DNA of 64,000 bases from Chaunax sp. Z400 (GCA_037577475.1 CM075202.1:11651501-11715500); one strand, 5' to 3'. Shown: positions 13,995-26,017, counted from the first letter of the stretch. Notes: generated by a model from the sequence alone, not told the origin. Program-made: numbers and translations.

Positions 13995-14008
13995 TGCACA
14001 CACACACA
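13939..14008. repeat. Compound (CT)n-(CA)n microsatellite
   Basis: A CT run is followed by a CA run with small interruptions (cgca, atgca). Confidence 0.9.
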
Positions 14009-14376
14009 AACTGCTGTGCCAGGTTGCCATGCCATCTGATACAAATTGACACCACACCAGCTGTTCCTTAACATCAGTCATGTTAGAATATCTGGCAGTT
14101 TTCAGATGCATGATGAGGGTGACACGCTGATGTCCAGCACTGACTAATAGCAAATTTGAGTCAGACACCCCACTCCTCCACAGTAATCCTCCACAACTCT
14201 GACCCTTCCTCACCTCCGTTCTTTCTATTTGCTGTGCGCTTCATTTAGTTACTGCACCTTATAATTATCTCACAATGGTCCCGAACCCTCAAAGACTCAT
14301 TCGTCTTTATTTCTCACTTCTCTCTGCCATTGCTTTTCATGAAGTTCAAAACTTTTCATCATAGGGGATCCTCTGC

Positions 14377-14389
14377 TGCCATCTACTGG
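14377..14389 (-). promoter_or_regulatory. CTCF-type motif
   Basis: On the minus strand the 13 bases read CCAGTAGATGGCA, which fits the vertebrate CTCF core CCASYAGRKGGCR at every position. One motif match is weak evidence for binding. It is listed because a second full match in the same orientation lies at 33904-33916, on the other side of tcf21. Confidence 0.4.
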
Positions 14390-15572
14390 TTTAAATTGTA
14401 AGCAGGCTCCTGTGCACTATATTGAATAATACAAACCTACATATTTAATGCTAAATTACATAAATACCAAAAACAGATGAAGGCCTGAGGTTGATAGGTA
14501 GCTGGTAATGATGTTAGTTTGGGTCAAATGCCATCCATTCATCTATTAAGATGATAAAGATCATGTGTATTGTCAGTATCAAAGGTTTCCCATCTCCTAG
14601 TCAAAATATCTGGTTAACTTCTCCATGTCAGGTCAGTATAAGACTTCTACTGTTATTTGAATAATGATGATGCTCCTCTTAACATACGAAATAGATTTGT
14701 ATTGGGTTTGGTTACCATATTTCTACACAGCATAGTGTTATTTGACATATGCCTTGAGAGCAGCAGCATGAACAGAAATTTAAAATCATGCATCTTTCAT
14801 ACATTTGCAAGCCACCATAACTATACACACGAGTAGAAATATGAGAGCATCTTTTTAACTAATGGCTATATAGCAAATTAAACTGGTGAATAAAGAGAAT
14901 AATTAAAATACTTTTCTGCATCCTGTTAACTTGGAAGCAACTTTAATTCATGTTGTTTAAGATGACAGTTTTTGCCATTAATGCCTCTAACTTAGAACAT
15001 TATTGCCAAAGGGAGGCAGCATAACCTTTATTTTTTTCCTCACAGATAAGATGAAAACAATCTAAATGTGCTTAATAATATATTAAGTGACTTTTTTTCC
15101 ATGGGAAGTCCAGCAGATTCGGCTCATCTTATTTTTTCCCCTCAATATTTTGTTGAATGCTTTGCAGCCCATAGGCCTGGCAGCGGGAACTCCAAAAGAG
15201 GCTGCTATTCAATTAACAATATAAAGAAGGCAACAGTATGAAGGCAGTGGAACAAGCTGACCTCAAACAACATCACCACAGTTACAACCCTCCACAGTGA
15301 GGCACCATCTGCAAAGAGTAGCTTTTGGACCCTATTACCACAGCTGATCACCCAAATTATCCTATTTTCTGGGTTGACTTGAAAAGACATCGTGGTGGAA
15401 CAGATATTTGAGCATGGATGGAGGGCAGAGGGAGACAGATATGCAGGCAGATGAGCACATGTTGGATCTCCTCTTCACTAAAGCTAGCAAGGAGGAGAAG
15501 AAAGATCCCATGACTTAGAAAGATGAAAGATCATCTCGAAAACAGGGCAGCTGAACTTTTGTCTGACAGTCG

Positions 15573-16053
15573 GTGACAGTCAGTGACTCTGAGCTGCAGC
15601 TCCTAACATGCAGTAAGAAGGACATGCTCACTCAGAACACAGCTCAAGAAGTTGAGCTTGAATCTTTAAGTGCTGAATGTATACAGCAGTCCAAGCAAAG
15701 ACAGTGCAAAGGCGGCATTTTATGCTGCTTTGACAAAGTTCAGCAGGGTCCTCACCATGTTGTTAATGCCTACAGTTCAGAAGCGTACTATATCAGATTT
15801 ACAATATTTGGTCATACAACCAATGGCACCACAGGAGTGCTACTGTGTCTACAGGAAATTACAGGAAGTTTGCAACACAGTCATACTGATTGTCAATGAG
15901 GATTTTCTAGAGCTGAATGGTGGTGATGAGCTGCATTTGGTCCCCCCAGAAGAGAATGCAACCTTTGACAATGAAAACAATCAGTCACTGTACAACATTT
16001 ACCATTTGCTGCATTTTTCAGCTTCTGCTTATGATCATCCAAAAAAGAAATAA
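15573..16053 (+). pseudogene. Broken coding-like region, family not recognised
   Basis: Two overlapping frames, 15573-15899 (108 codons) and 15670-16053 (127 codons, ending TAA), read like one protein after a frame change near 15695. The second frame has well-mixed, globular-looking composition (KFSRVLTML, QYLVIQPMAPQE, KLQEVCNTVILIV, LYNIYHLLHF) and no low-complexity cause for being open. Upstream in the first frame, 15417-15540 reads as acidic/Lys-rich protein interrupted by stops. No intron is visible, so a processed pseudogene or a transposon-borne fragment would fit. I do not recognise the family. A chance open frame remains possible. Confidence 0.35.
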
Positions 16054-16059
16054 GTGAAT

Positions 16060-17435
16060 TGGAAAATTTTGTTTTATCCAAGAAGTGTGCTTAAGTGTAT
16101 TTTTCACAGCAAATGTTCAAACTCGGGACAATTGGATGTAAAGTTTTACAATGTTAAATCACATGTCAGAAGCAGACGCCTGGAGATGATTGTCACTCAA
16201 AATGTTCCCAAAAACATCTTATCTTGTCCAGAAGATGGCGCTATTTAAAACTGCATGCACTGATAGATTTATCTGGGGAGGGGAGGGGAGTAATATAATG
16301 AGATGTCCTGTGTATTGTGATGTAACATGAATTGGAGAGATGTTTTGTTTTCTGCAGAAGGCTCTGAGATAAAGTATAAATAACTTTCAGCGAGAAAAAA
16401 TATATATAATTAAGTAGCTGTATATGTCTCTCCATTGGCTAATATACATGTCCAATATTTATGTGTAGAAAGACAGAGGAGATGTTGGAATGCACAGTAT
16501 AAACTGACTATTTGCTTCACACCATTATGCTGGTATTGGCTGGCCATATTAACCCTGACAAACAGTCATCAATGTGAAGTAAGTGATCTGAAGCAACCAT
16601 GAGGGTAGATGAGTAACATGATGAGATCAGCTGGAACAAAATGTGATTCCTTTCCTCCCCTCAGTCCATGGACCTTTTTCACATCACAGTTTGGGCAACT
16701 GTCCAACAAAACAATTAGCAAGTATGGGAATCCCGGCTCTGCTCTCATGCAAACCCCTCTCTCCCTTCTCTATCTCTCTTCCTCTCTCTGCAGCTGGGCC
16801 CAGGAGAGAGGAGGCCAAGTTTATTTTCTCCACGGTGGTCCCTTTGAGGTGGCGGCGAGGCCCCTGCCACGCCGCCACTGATGTATTAGGTGAGGGTCCT
16901 TGAAGGCACGTCAGTGGGACTCCTTTATTACTGCAGCACTCAATCTTATTGTTATAGGTGGTACTTTCTGCATCGGGCAAGGTGAAGTGAACTAGTAAGT
17001 GTGATTAAAATCAGCCACATCCCTCCAGCTAGTCACAGTGTCAGTGACGAATAAAGCACATTAGCCTCACTAATAATCTAAATGTGTCCATGAAAACTGT
17101 GAACACTCTGTTGCTGTTGAAGACCATGAGATCATTGACAGTTGAAAAAAATGTGGATATTGAGAAGGCATTGTAAAAGTGACAATTTTCCAAAGGTGCA
17201 CATGTAATTTCATGCAATACATCGAAATACTGAACATTAATGATTGGTGAACGTGAAAAAATGTATTCAGTTACACTATTTTGTGCTCTTTTTTTGACAG
17301 ACTTACAACTATCGCTAAAGACTATGGCTTGTAAAAGAGCCAATATCTGTATAGATGTCTAAAAGAAAAATACTTAGACATAAATGAAAGTCCAGCCTAC
17401 TAAATATTCTTAAGTAAAAGCAGAGAAGTATTCTT
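16060..17435. other. Intergenic, one exon-like GC-rich element
   Basis: No gene is confirmed. The segment at 16794-16889 is the only exon-like piece: a pyrimidine tract plus CAG on its left and ATTAG|GTGAGG on its right. The flanks are AT-rich. Confidence 0.5.
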
Positions 17436-17439
17436 ACCG

Positions 17440-17930
17440 TCGCCAATGAAGTTATGTTTTCTCTGCCCTCCGTTTGTCTGTCTGTTTACACGAAAACTAC
17501 TTGATGGATTTTCATGAAACCTGGTTGGATGGTTGGTCATGTGGTTTGGAAGAACCCATTACATTTTGGAGTGGATCCCAGATTCTTTATTGTTTGTTTA
17601 CATTCTTTTACATTGCGAGATAGGGCTTTTTTTTCACTATTTATGTCTATCACCCATAAACTACCTGATGGATTTTGATGACATTTGGCAGAAGGGTTGA
17701 GCGTGTAGCAAAAGGAAGAAAAGTCCTTGTTAAATTTTGGAGGGCCTGTGGATAGAGGGGCGTAGTCAGAAATCTTTTTGTCCTTTTTTTGAAAATTGCA
17801 AGATAGGGCTTTTTGGACTGTTTTTGTCAAATTTCATGAGACTTGGTGGAAGGGTGGGGCATGTGCCATGGAGAAAATCATCACATTTTGAAGCCAGATC
17901 TGAAGTGAAATATTGTAAGATATTGTTTTC
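17440..17930 (+). repeat. Dispersed repeat, same family as 2556-2997, three internal units
   Basis: Units begin near 17489 ('acacgaaaactacttgatgg'), 17655 ('ataaactacctgatggattt') and 17830 ('aatttcatgagacttggtgg'). Each is followed by a GGTTGG/GGGTTG... CATGT(G) phrase and a 'ttaaattttggag' phrase, and two by 'ttgc(g/a)agatagggctttt'. The left end ('gtcgccaatgaagttatgttttc') is consistent with the recognised start of this teleost repeat. The internal unit structure is shared with copy 1. Confidence 0.65.
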
Positions 17931-17934
17931 CTTG

Positions 17935-18589
17935 AACAACTATCAAACTGATAATGATACCAATGTGATTCCAAATTCTAGGGGTAGGTTGTTCAAAGCA
18001 TCATCACAAGTACTTATTAGAGAGCAGAATCTCAAGTCAGTATGTGCATAAGAAACATCTGAACATTTTAGTGCAAACCTGTGCCACAGTTACCCACTGA
18101 GGTCATGTCTACTATGTTTTCTGTGAATTTGAGGGTTTTACTATAGTGACCTTGGGGACGTTTGCGCTGTGCAACTGAAACAACCATTTCAAGCTGATTC
18201 CGAGATGACATATCGATGGAAGGTATCAAAATTGGACCGAATTCATGGCAGATTTAAAAAGAAGGATTCTCAACATTTCTCATACCCCTGTGACATTGTA
18301 ACATTTACTAACAATAGCCTACTAGCTATCCTCTTGTGGTGGATTGTTTGATCTATAACAATGTATCATATTTCAGCAAAGGGTTTGTATGTAACATTTA
18401 GCCGTATCTTTAACCGGTGGCAAACGGTTACAACAATGTAACGGAGTAAATTGTAATAGCTGAAATAGCCTAATAAATGCAGTAGAGGTATATCAATGAG
18501 AAATATGAGGTAAAACACAAGAGCATATAATTGCACCTTAAGAAAAATCACTAAATGCGAACATACTATTTAAATTTGGGCTTTAGGGT
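17935..18589. other. Intergenic between repeat and tcf21 3' end, nothing seen
   Basis: AT-rich unique-looking sequence without coding or regulatory features I can defend. Confidence 0.5.
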
Positions 18590-19841
18590 TTTATTAGAAC
18601 ATGACCTTTAAATATGAGTAATAGACAGTTTTAAGCTTTCTTTTAGCATTTCACCGTATAGTTGTAAGAGTAGTGAGGGATGGGCCTGTATAGACACAAA
18701 AACGAAAACGGGGTAAATAGAGGGATTTCGTGATCTCTAATGGCGAGGGAGAGAGAGAGGCCGCGTGTCAGACTGCATAAATAACTGTCGGCATGATGTA
18801 AACAGAGCGGTCACAACCCGAGAGAATTATAACAACGTGTCTGAGCGGGATTAAAGCTCAGCGCGCAGGTTTACTACAACTTTTAAAACAGATAAAATGA
18901 CCTCCAGCAACTCCACACTTCTGATTGGCTGAATCCTAGTCTATAGGCCTACACCTGTGGTCACGTGACGGCTGATTATAATTATGCTTATTATAATAAT
19001 AACCAATAGTGATAATAATATTAACACATATAATAGGTCTACTCATCTGGGATTGCGTTGTGCTGTCAAAAATGTAGGTCAAACCTGCACAATGCATGAT
19101 CTTATCTAAAATATTCCAATGATTAACATTATTTAAAGTCAAATCACATTTGTTAATCAGGAATCACGCTGGTGCAGAGCACATTACCTTTTCCTGCATT
19201 TATCGACGCACTTGGAGGAGCGCAAACCGCATTTAAACTCCCAAATAATCCTCGTAGGCACACGTTTGTTTATGTAATGACAACCATGTCCAACCATTAT
19301 CTCTTGGAAACCACTGAGAAAGACTTATCTGCACTGATGCTTCGTTGGCGCTCAGGTTCTGCTTTTCTAAAGGAGTGCAGTGATAAGAGAGGTTACTGTG
19401 GGTCAAGGCATTGGCCCACACATGAAATTAAACACAAGCGGAACAACAATAAGAGACATTCAGAACACAAGGAGTGAAAGTGACACAAATATATATTTAT
19501 ATACATGTAATCTGTACAACCATATGAGACAATGGACACTTGAAGTTTTCATGTGGACATGTATCCATCATGATGCAGCCGCCAGCACAGGCCGCATGGA
19601 TAAAAAAAGCACCAGCAGAGTATAAAAAGCGATTTATCTTCGAACCAGCAAAGACAACTATAGGTGACAGATGGATTTAAATAAAATGTCTATTTACGGG
19701 AACGAAGGTGAGAGTAGGGGCTACTCTCATTATTCCCACTCAAAGTCTGCGCAGATGAGACGTGCATTATTTCAGTCCCAATATATTCTCTCTTGGAAAA
19801 CCATCGTTCTTAGAAAATGTGGAGGTGACGGTGGGATTTCG
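18590..19841 (-). other. tcf21: Probable tcf21 3' UTR
   Basis: Reading away from the tcf21 stop codon on the minus strand, the first canonical AATAAA is at 18595-18590 (tttatt on plus). No AATAAA or ATTAAA occurs earlier. A 3' UTR of about 1.25 kb is therefore the simplest model. The segment includes a relatively GC-rich stretch (about 18700-18970) with a CACGTG E-box (18962-18967). A non-canonical polyA signal nearer the stop cannot be excluded. Confidence 0.45.
19621..19629 (+). promoter_or_regulatory. TATA-box-like sequence antisense to tcf21
   Basis: TATAAAAAG is on the plus strand inside the presumed tcf21 3' UTR, about 220 bp beyond the stop codon and facing the gene. It could drive an antisense transcript. 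In human an antisense lncRNA (TARID) overlaps TCF21, but I see no sequence evidence that links the two. A chance match in AT-rich DNA is quite possible. Confidence 0.25.
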
Positions 19842-19931
19842 TCAGGACGCCGTTGTTCCACATAACCTTGTTGTGTTCAGCATCTCCTTCAAATCGTTCT
19901 CCGGCTTCCCTGCAACCATGAAAGGCCACGT
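19842..19931 (-). CDS. tcf21: tcf21 coding exon 2
   Basis: Thirty codons including TGA (19844-19842). The translation runs from TWPFMVAGKPENDLKE to RLCGTTAS. The acceptor is CTCTGCAG immediately before the Thr codon. Confidence 0.95.
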   Translation of the reverse strand, partial: TWPFMVAGKPENDLKEMLNTTRLCGTTAS

Positions 19932-21022
19932 CTGCAGAGGAAAATAGCATCGATTAGATCGTCCATCACAAATCCAGACCAATTATGTTTTAATAAATAC
20001 CTTCAATGATTCGACATAATTAATTCTAGGCAGGAATGGCCCATTGCCTCTTTTTTTGCCTCTGTAATAATGACGTAATAGTTGTTTTTTGATGGGCCTA
20101 ACAGTGTTTTTGTCGAAACATTTGTCACGATAAAACATTCAAATGATTTACGAGATATTGCGCACAAGTTATTTTAGGGAAGAATTTAAGTCCTTTTTTA
20201 AAAAAATCATTCAATGAGAAAAATCAAAGGCCTATAATTTCTGGTGGGATTATTATATTATCCTATCATTTCTGGTGGGATTATTATTATCCTATAATTC
20301 TTCACACAGACTGATATTTACTTTGAGTCAGACTTGTGCCTTAAACACAGCGCGCGTATGAACTGTTGCTTTTGCCCCTCTCATGCACCTGCTTCACAAA
20401 ACTGTCGCCTTCACGTGACACATGATGAGCCTCCATATTTCAGTGACGGAGCCTCAACAGTCACTGGGTTTGTGAAAACTTGACAAGACATATCCTCAGT
20501 TTTTAGAATAAATGCGCACTCAACTTCTCTTTAACTCTCCCTCACACAGAATGTTTCTATGTCAATTAAACTGTCATCTCCCTCCCCTCTTCACCCCAGT
20601 CTCACCAGGTTAACGGGGTGGATAAATCCGTTTTCATACTTGTCGTTCGCCAGTATCTGCCGGAGGTGTGCGATGTAGCTGGAGGCCAGGCGCAGCGTGT
20701 CCAATTTGGAGAGCTTGGTGTCCGGTGGTACCCAGGGTAAGGTAGTCTTCAGCCGGGAGAAGGCTTTGGATAGGACCCGCATCCTAGCTCTCTCCCGGGC
20801 GTTGGCCGCATTCCGCTGCACGTGTTTGCTCTCCTGCTGCGCCACACCCTTGGGAGCCGTTTTCCGAGACGCAGTCTTTCGCTTTTTGCCCGGCGCGTCG
20901 TTTGCGCTTTCGCAGTTGGAGCTCTCCTCTGTGCTTTCGTTGGAGTCTTTACCGGAGGAGCCAAACTTCAGGATGCCGTCCAGGAGCTCGTCGTCGACAT
21001 CGCTGAGAGACCCGGTGGACAT
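19842..21022 (-). CDS. tcf21: Tcf21 (capsulin/epicardin/Pod1), bHLH transcription factor
   Basis: Two coding exons on the minus strand, 21022-20606 (417 bp) and 19931-19842 (90 bp), are joined by a phase-0 intron (donor CTG|GTGAG, acceptor TCTGCAG|ACG). They encode 168 residues. The N-terminus MSTGSLSDV and the NESTEESSNCE segment (28-38) are diagnostic of TCF21. The bHLH domain spans about residues 69-122: basic region RNAANARERARMRVLSKAF, helix 2 KLSKLDTLRLASSYIAHLRQ. The C-terminus (exon 2) is TWPFMVAGKP...RLCGTTAS, also typical of TCF21. The start has good context (ACCATG). The family binds E-boxes as E-protein heterodimers in the nucleus and controls epicardial, kidney, lung and branchiomeric muscle mesenchyme. 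The N-terminal linker is about ten residues shorter than the mammalian one I remember (179 residues). The close paralogue musculin is excluded by both termini. Confidence 0.97.
19932..20605 (-). other. tcf21: tcf21 intron 1
   Basis: A 674 bp GT-AG phase-0 intron. It contains a local tandem duplication around 20238-20297 and a CACGTG E-box at 20412-20417 next to a GC-richer segment (about 20340-20480). Confidence 0.9.
20238..20297. repeat. Tandem duplication in tcf21 intron
   Basis: The phrase 'atttctggtgggattattat' followed by '(at)tatcctat' occurs twice in a row, about 33-36 bp apart. The two units differ by a few bases. Confidence 0.8.
20606..21022 (-). CDS. tcf21: tcf21 coding exon 1
   Basis: 139 codons, from MSTGSLSDVD to the KYENGFIHPVNL block. 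It contains the whole bHLH domain. The exon is GC-rich, so it also has long accidental frames on the plus strand. Confidence 0.96.
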
Positions 21023-21160
21023 GGTAAGCTGTCTCCAACTGGAGCGGACTCAAAACATGGGCGCGCGAAAGGCTGGGCGAGAAGGAACAGCGTGGACAAA
21101 CTCAAGTCAGAAGAGTTCATGAACTGTGCGTGAACGGAGCAGGATAGAGTTTTTATCTCC
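21023..21160 (-). promoter_or_regulatory. tcf21: tcf21 5' UTR and likely core promoter
   Basis: On the minus strand a GATAAAAAC TATA-like element lies at about 21157-21149, some 130 bp before the ATG. That would place the start site near 21120-21125 and give a 5' UTR of about 100 nt. No upstream ATG lies within the last 25 bases before the start codon. The TATA call is approximate. Confidence 0.4.
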
Positions 21161-23284
21161 TTGGCTAGAGAAGGCGTTACCTCATGCTGGGAGGAGACAC
21201 TGGTACTGATCTAATGCTGGTTGCCAAAGGGTTCCAGGACCCCAAGGGACCCCGAGAGCATCCCCAGTAAAATGCAGACTAGTTATTTTAACGGGAGATT
21301 AACTCACCAAAAGGCTATTAATAGAAGACGAAGTGATGAGATTAATTATTGAATTGTCTTTTCTTTTCTTTTTTTCTTTTTTTTTTACATTAGAAACCCA
21401 GGGAATCGTTAAAGAACTCAAAGTAGTGGCTGAACTTCACTTTGAGAACTATAGATAATTAATTAAAGACCCTCCTGGACACAAGATTGGGGCCTGCAAA
21501 TTAGAAACACATAGATTCATTTTGTAATATTGACATGTCATATTTTAAGCTTTTAATCCCATTGCATCCTGATTGACAACTTGGAAACAATATTTTACTA
21601 ATATTTCTATATTTTTAATATATTAACTTTGGAAAACTAGCAGTTTACGATGATGTTGTTTTGAGTTGAGTTGGTCAAGCTAACCAAACTTTTTCCAAAC
21701 AAAGTCTAAAACACACACATCACAACACTGACACAAAATCCAATACAAAACCAACGTTATATTTGTAGGTTTTATGTTGTAGATGTGATTGGCATAAAGA
21801 TGTTAATCATCATAACCTTAAACTTTGGTCAAAAAGTTGCTAAATCAAGTATTTTGTCTACCATATTATTTTATCTGAAAGAGGTTGTCTTGCTTCTTGA
21901 ATCCAAAGTTTTAGATCTTTGAAAGAGAAGGAAAATTGACCTTTTGATACTATCAAGTAAAACACAAATTAATACATTTATTATGCAATAATATTGTTAA
22001 CTTTACCTTATAATTAAAATTTCAAGTATTTGGAATTATCCCATTTCATGCAACTTTCAGCACATCTTGCCAGTTAACAGGATAAAGTGCAGGGGGTGTC
22101 ACGTCTCAGATGGCAAACTGGCGCCTTGGTCTCATCTCATGTAATGGATATCCAGCACCCACAATCCCCTGTTTGGCCTTCCACATCATTCCACACCGAT
22201 GCTCCATGCACTGCTCCACTCAGGGCCAAGTCCAAACAACAAAGTCTCTGGAGCTCTCTGGAGCTGCTCTAAGTGGAAAAACCTTGGGTTCCACCAGCAG
22301 GACATCGATGACAGCCTTGCATCATGCTGCATTTTGCTGACTTACTTTTTATATTTGTTAATTGTGAGTGATACTGAGTGTCTGAGGTTGCGCATTTGAA
22401 GGAAGCTGCAGATCGGTCTTGCTCGGATGTAGGATTATACGTGTGTGTGTGTGTGTGTGAACTCAACACATTTGCCTGCACAGCTGAAGCGTGTGCAAGG
22501 ATGAGAGGTGTGTCTCTTGAGAGCTGACCCTTAACCCCTTAGCTTCCGGGGTCACAGTGCACTAGACAGACACCACCACATTGTCTAATCCATTAGAACT
22601 GACACAATACAGGAACAGGCTTAATGTATCGCTCCGTTTCATACTGGAAATAAGCAACATTTTAAAAAGAATGGATCTTACAAATCGGAAAAGAGGAGGA
22701 GATGCTTTTGGAAGGACACGTGCAGGGCTGATACTGCATGGAAAAGAGAGATGGCGCTACACAGAGTGGACAGAAAAAGAAAAAGGAGAAAGGTAAGGGG
22801 AAAGAGGGAGTGGAAGGAGGGGTCTTAAATCTCTTGGGTGGGCTGAGTATCAAAGCACTTTGTGGAAAAGTAATAATAGAGTTTAGATTGATGATCACCT
22901 CTGAGATACATGGATCCACCAGAGACTAACAGAGAGACTCAGGGAGAAAGAGATGAACTAAAATAGCTCATGAAGCAGAGCACGGCCCCTTTTCTCTGCC
23001 CTGTGCATCAGTAAAACACAGACTAAGTCTAATGTGATCCATACAACAGGAAGCTCATGTCTGGATAAGAAAATTTACATATCTGAATCCTCTTATGCCC
23101 AGCCTGTTTAGTCATCAGACATATTTTCTATCAGCCCTGTATGCGAATGCCGAAACCATGAGTGTTCAGGAAACCTCCGTGTCTGATTCTACCTCTCAGA
23201 GCCTCAGTCACACACACACACAGTGACATGCGGCAACAGGTGGAGAGGGGGTTAAGTGAGAAAGATGAAGGGAGAAAAAAAGTG

Positions 23285-23450
23285 GGAATCCTGGCAGTTA
23301 TGGAGGGACGTGCTGCTAATTAGCCGGTTTGGGGTCAAAGGCTAGGCTGGCTGTGTGATGTCACCACAAAGGGACGGGTTCCAGATGTTGCTTGCAGGGC
23401 CACCGAGGGGGACACCTGATGCCTGGGGTCATTATCATTTCTCTCCCTGT
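23285..23450. promoter_or_regulatory. Enhancer-like block upstream of tcf21
   Basis: Within 165 bp there is a homeodomain-type TAATTAG (23317-23323), a DR1-like nuclear-receptor element GGGTCAAAGGCTA (23332-23344), an E-box CAGATG near 23383 and CACCTG near 23414. The block is GC-balanced and non-repetitive, about 2.2 kb upstream of the tcf21 start. Motif clustering is suggestive only. Confidence 0.3.
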
Positions 23451-26016
23451 CACACCCAAACACCTTTGTTAAATGTTTAAAACAAATGCACATGTTGCGA
23501 AATAGTGGATCTACCATGTGATATTCTTATATTAATAGCCTGTCAGAGAACGATTCCATTGTATTTGTAATAGCTAAGAAGACTAAATGGAACATAGTTT
23601 AAACATTCAGTGGTATTAAAATGAATTATTCTTGAGTAGTCTCCACTCATCCTTTGTTTATGTTTGGAATTGTATTGGCTGCATATTTTGTGAGCGTTGT
23701 AATTACCAAAAAGGTGAAACTATAATCTTATTTATTTACTTTTTATTGTTTTAAATGCAGAAAAAAAATGCATTGTTCGTTCGCCCTTTCTTGTAAGGTA
23801 TGCACCACAGCTGCAGTGCAATCATAGTTTTGCCTAACAGAAAAAAAAATTACAATTTCAAATCTCATTTCAACTTCACAACGTAAAAAAAAAAAAAAAA
23901 AAAGGTCAGATAGAATGAAAAGATTTTTGTGAGGAAATGTACTTTAAATTTAGGAGCAAAAACATGTAAACTGAAAACATTATATTCTCATCATAACACT
24001 AGATCATCTAGTGCTCTCTCATTCTTTTATAACTTTAACATAAAATGAGGGTTTATTATGAAGATTAAGATTCACTTCAACAACCTAAATCAAAAAGGGA
24101 CTGATAACATAATCACACAGCCAGACTTCACTTTAATAGAAACTGCTTTCCTTATCTTCTTACCGCAATCTGTTTCCAAGTGTACGATTATTAACTAAAA
24201 AAATGCTGTATTTGGACAATACATTATGTGAGATAAAGGGGACATAATCGAAAGCAAATTGTTGTTTTATTTTTTGGCAAAGCATACACGTGTTTGTCTG
24301 TGACATATAAGTTTACATATAAACTAGTTGCTTGGAGGCTGTCAAGAAGAGAATGACAAACTGTAATCTTGGAGTGAGGCTTGGGGTGAGAAAAACATCA
24401 TCCATCTATGTCTAAGCCCTCCAGTTCCTTGTCCCTTATCACAGCCACACTCCCCCATACACAAAGAAAGACACACACACACACAGAGTGCTTTTTTTCA
24501 GTTCAAGTACCTCTAAAAAAGAAGGAAAATCAAAGTAAAATAACCCAAAGAGAGGTTACAGAAAGTGGACACATACAGCAGGGAGTGACAGTCAGGGCAA
24601 GAGGATGTGTTGGACAAACCGGGCAATAAGAGAGAATTATGAAGATGTTTATGGGAGTGGAAATACCAAATTATACTTAAAAAAGAGAACAATCCTTTGA
24701 TATTCCGGTGACAAGAACATCCGGGAGGAGCCAACAGGGATTCTCCAGAATGAGACTGATATCCTGTCACCGTGTCGGTTATTGGCCTGAAAGTTTTGTC
24801 CTCACAGTGTGAGGGAGTCGGAGTGTATTGGTCTCTGGAATGTGTGCACACACGCACGCTTATGTGTGTAAGTTTGTGCATCCGTGTATGTGTTGGGTTT
24901 CAAAATATCTGTGATGAATGGATGTGGGTGTTGTGGAACATATGTGAAGAAATTATGTGATTTATTGTAGGATGTTTGAATCTGTAAAGTATCCCTCACT
25001 TAAATGTTCCTCTCCTCACCTCATCGACCAATCAGACAACAAGAACAACAGGCTGGTTTGACTACAGAGAAAACTTAATGACACTATGCTTGATGATAGA
25101 ATAAAAGGAGTTTTGTGGTGGGTATTTTAGCACTTTTTATTTATGAAAAATAACAGTTTCTGGTCCTTTTTGTAAAGATCTGCATCCACAGAGAATTAAT
25201 GGATACAGTGGCTAATGGCTCCTACAGTAATCGTGTGAATTTCAACAAGCATCTGGTCAAAAGTTTAATGATGACAATCACCAGAAGCCATCAAAAGTTA
25301 ATGACAGTGAAATTGTGTGATCACCTTTAACCTGTATAACTCACTAGGGTTGGGGGGGGGGTTGCCTGCTGTCATATAGAAGGGCAAGAAGCAATATAAA
25401 GGCACACACTTTCAGACAACCTTTCCTCGCAGGCATTCATGGTGTATCACTCGTTTGTACGTACAAAAAAACATTAAGGGGTAAAATAATGAGTGAAGAG
25501 AGACATTTCACACAAATGGCAAATTGCTGCGTGGGCATGCTTCTGTTCTGGGGAGGGGTTTCAGATGCTTTTTGACAGCCCAATAAGCTCTGCTAACCCT
25601 TTAAGAGGTAACAGAAAGCTGTCTTTTCCTTACACAGCACCTGACCTGGTCGTCAGACCAACAAAAGGCCCACATTCTTCAAGGCCAGGGTTCCACACCT
25701 CTAACAACTGCTGCAGAAAAGGGGATATGAAAATCCCAGGTGGATAGAAGACCAAAAGCCAGAGAAAAGGATGCATGTTCATTGCCAGCTCAATTTAAAG
25801 TGGCCCAGAGTGACGCAAACTGATGCAAAGAATACAAAATGTTTCATTTGGATCACAGCAAAAATATTTGCATATGTTTCATTGGGACTTATTCATCTGT
25901 AAGGTAAAGACTGCAGGGAAGGGAGGCAAAAAAGACGTTAACAGTATGCAGGACTGAGCCTGTGGCTGATTGTCCAACAGGCACCGTTGTATTGATGCCT
26001 TGGTGCAGAATACACG

Positions 26017-26017
26017 T

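Larger units (their letters stand above)
9915..15410. other. Intergenic, no gene seen
   Basis: It contains a TTTA/TTTG-rich tract (about 13181-13251), a CT plus CA compound microsatellite (about 13939-14008) and one CTCF-type motif (14377-14389). Frames on the minus strand at 10571-11100 are open but have no recognisable domain or splice pattern. Confidence 0.5.

Noticed and set aside
20697..21133. Plus-strand open frames of 141 and 103 codons
   Set aside because: They are antisense shadows of GC-rich tcf21 exon 1, which is confirmed on the minus strand.
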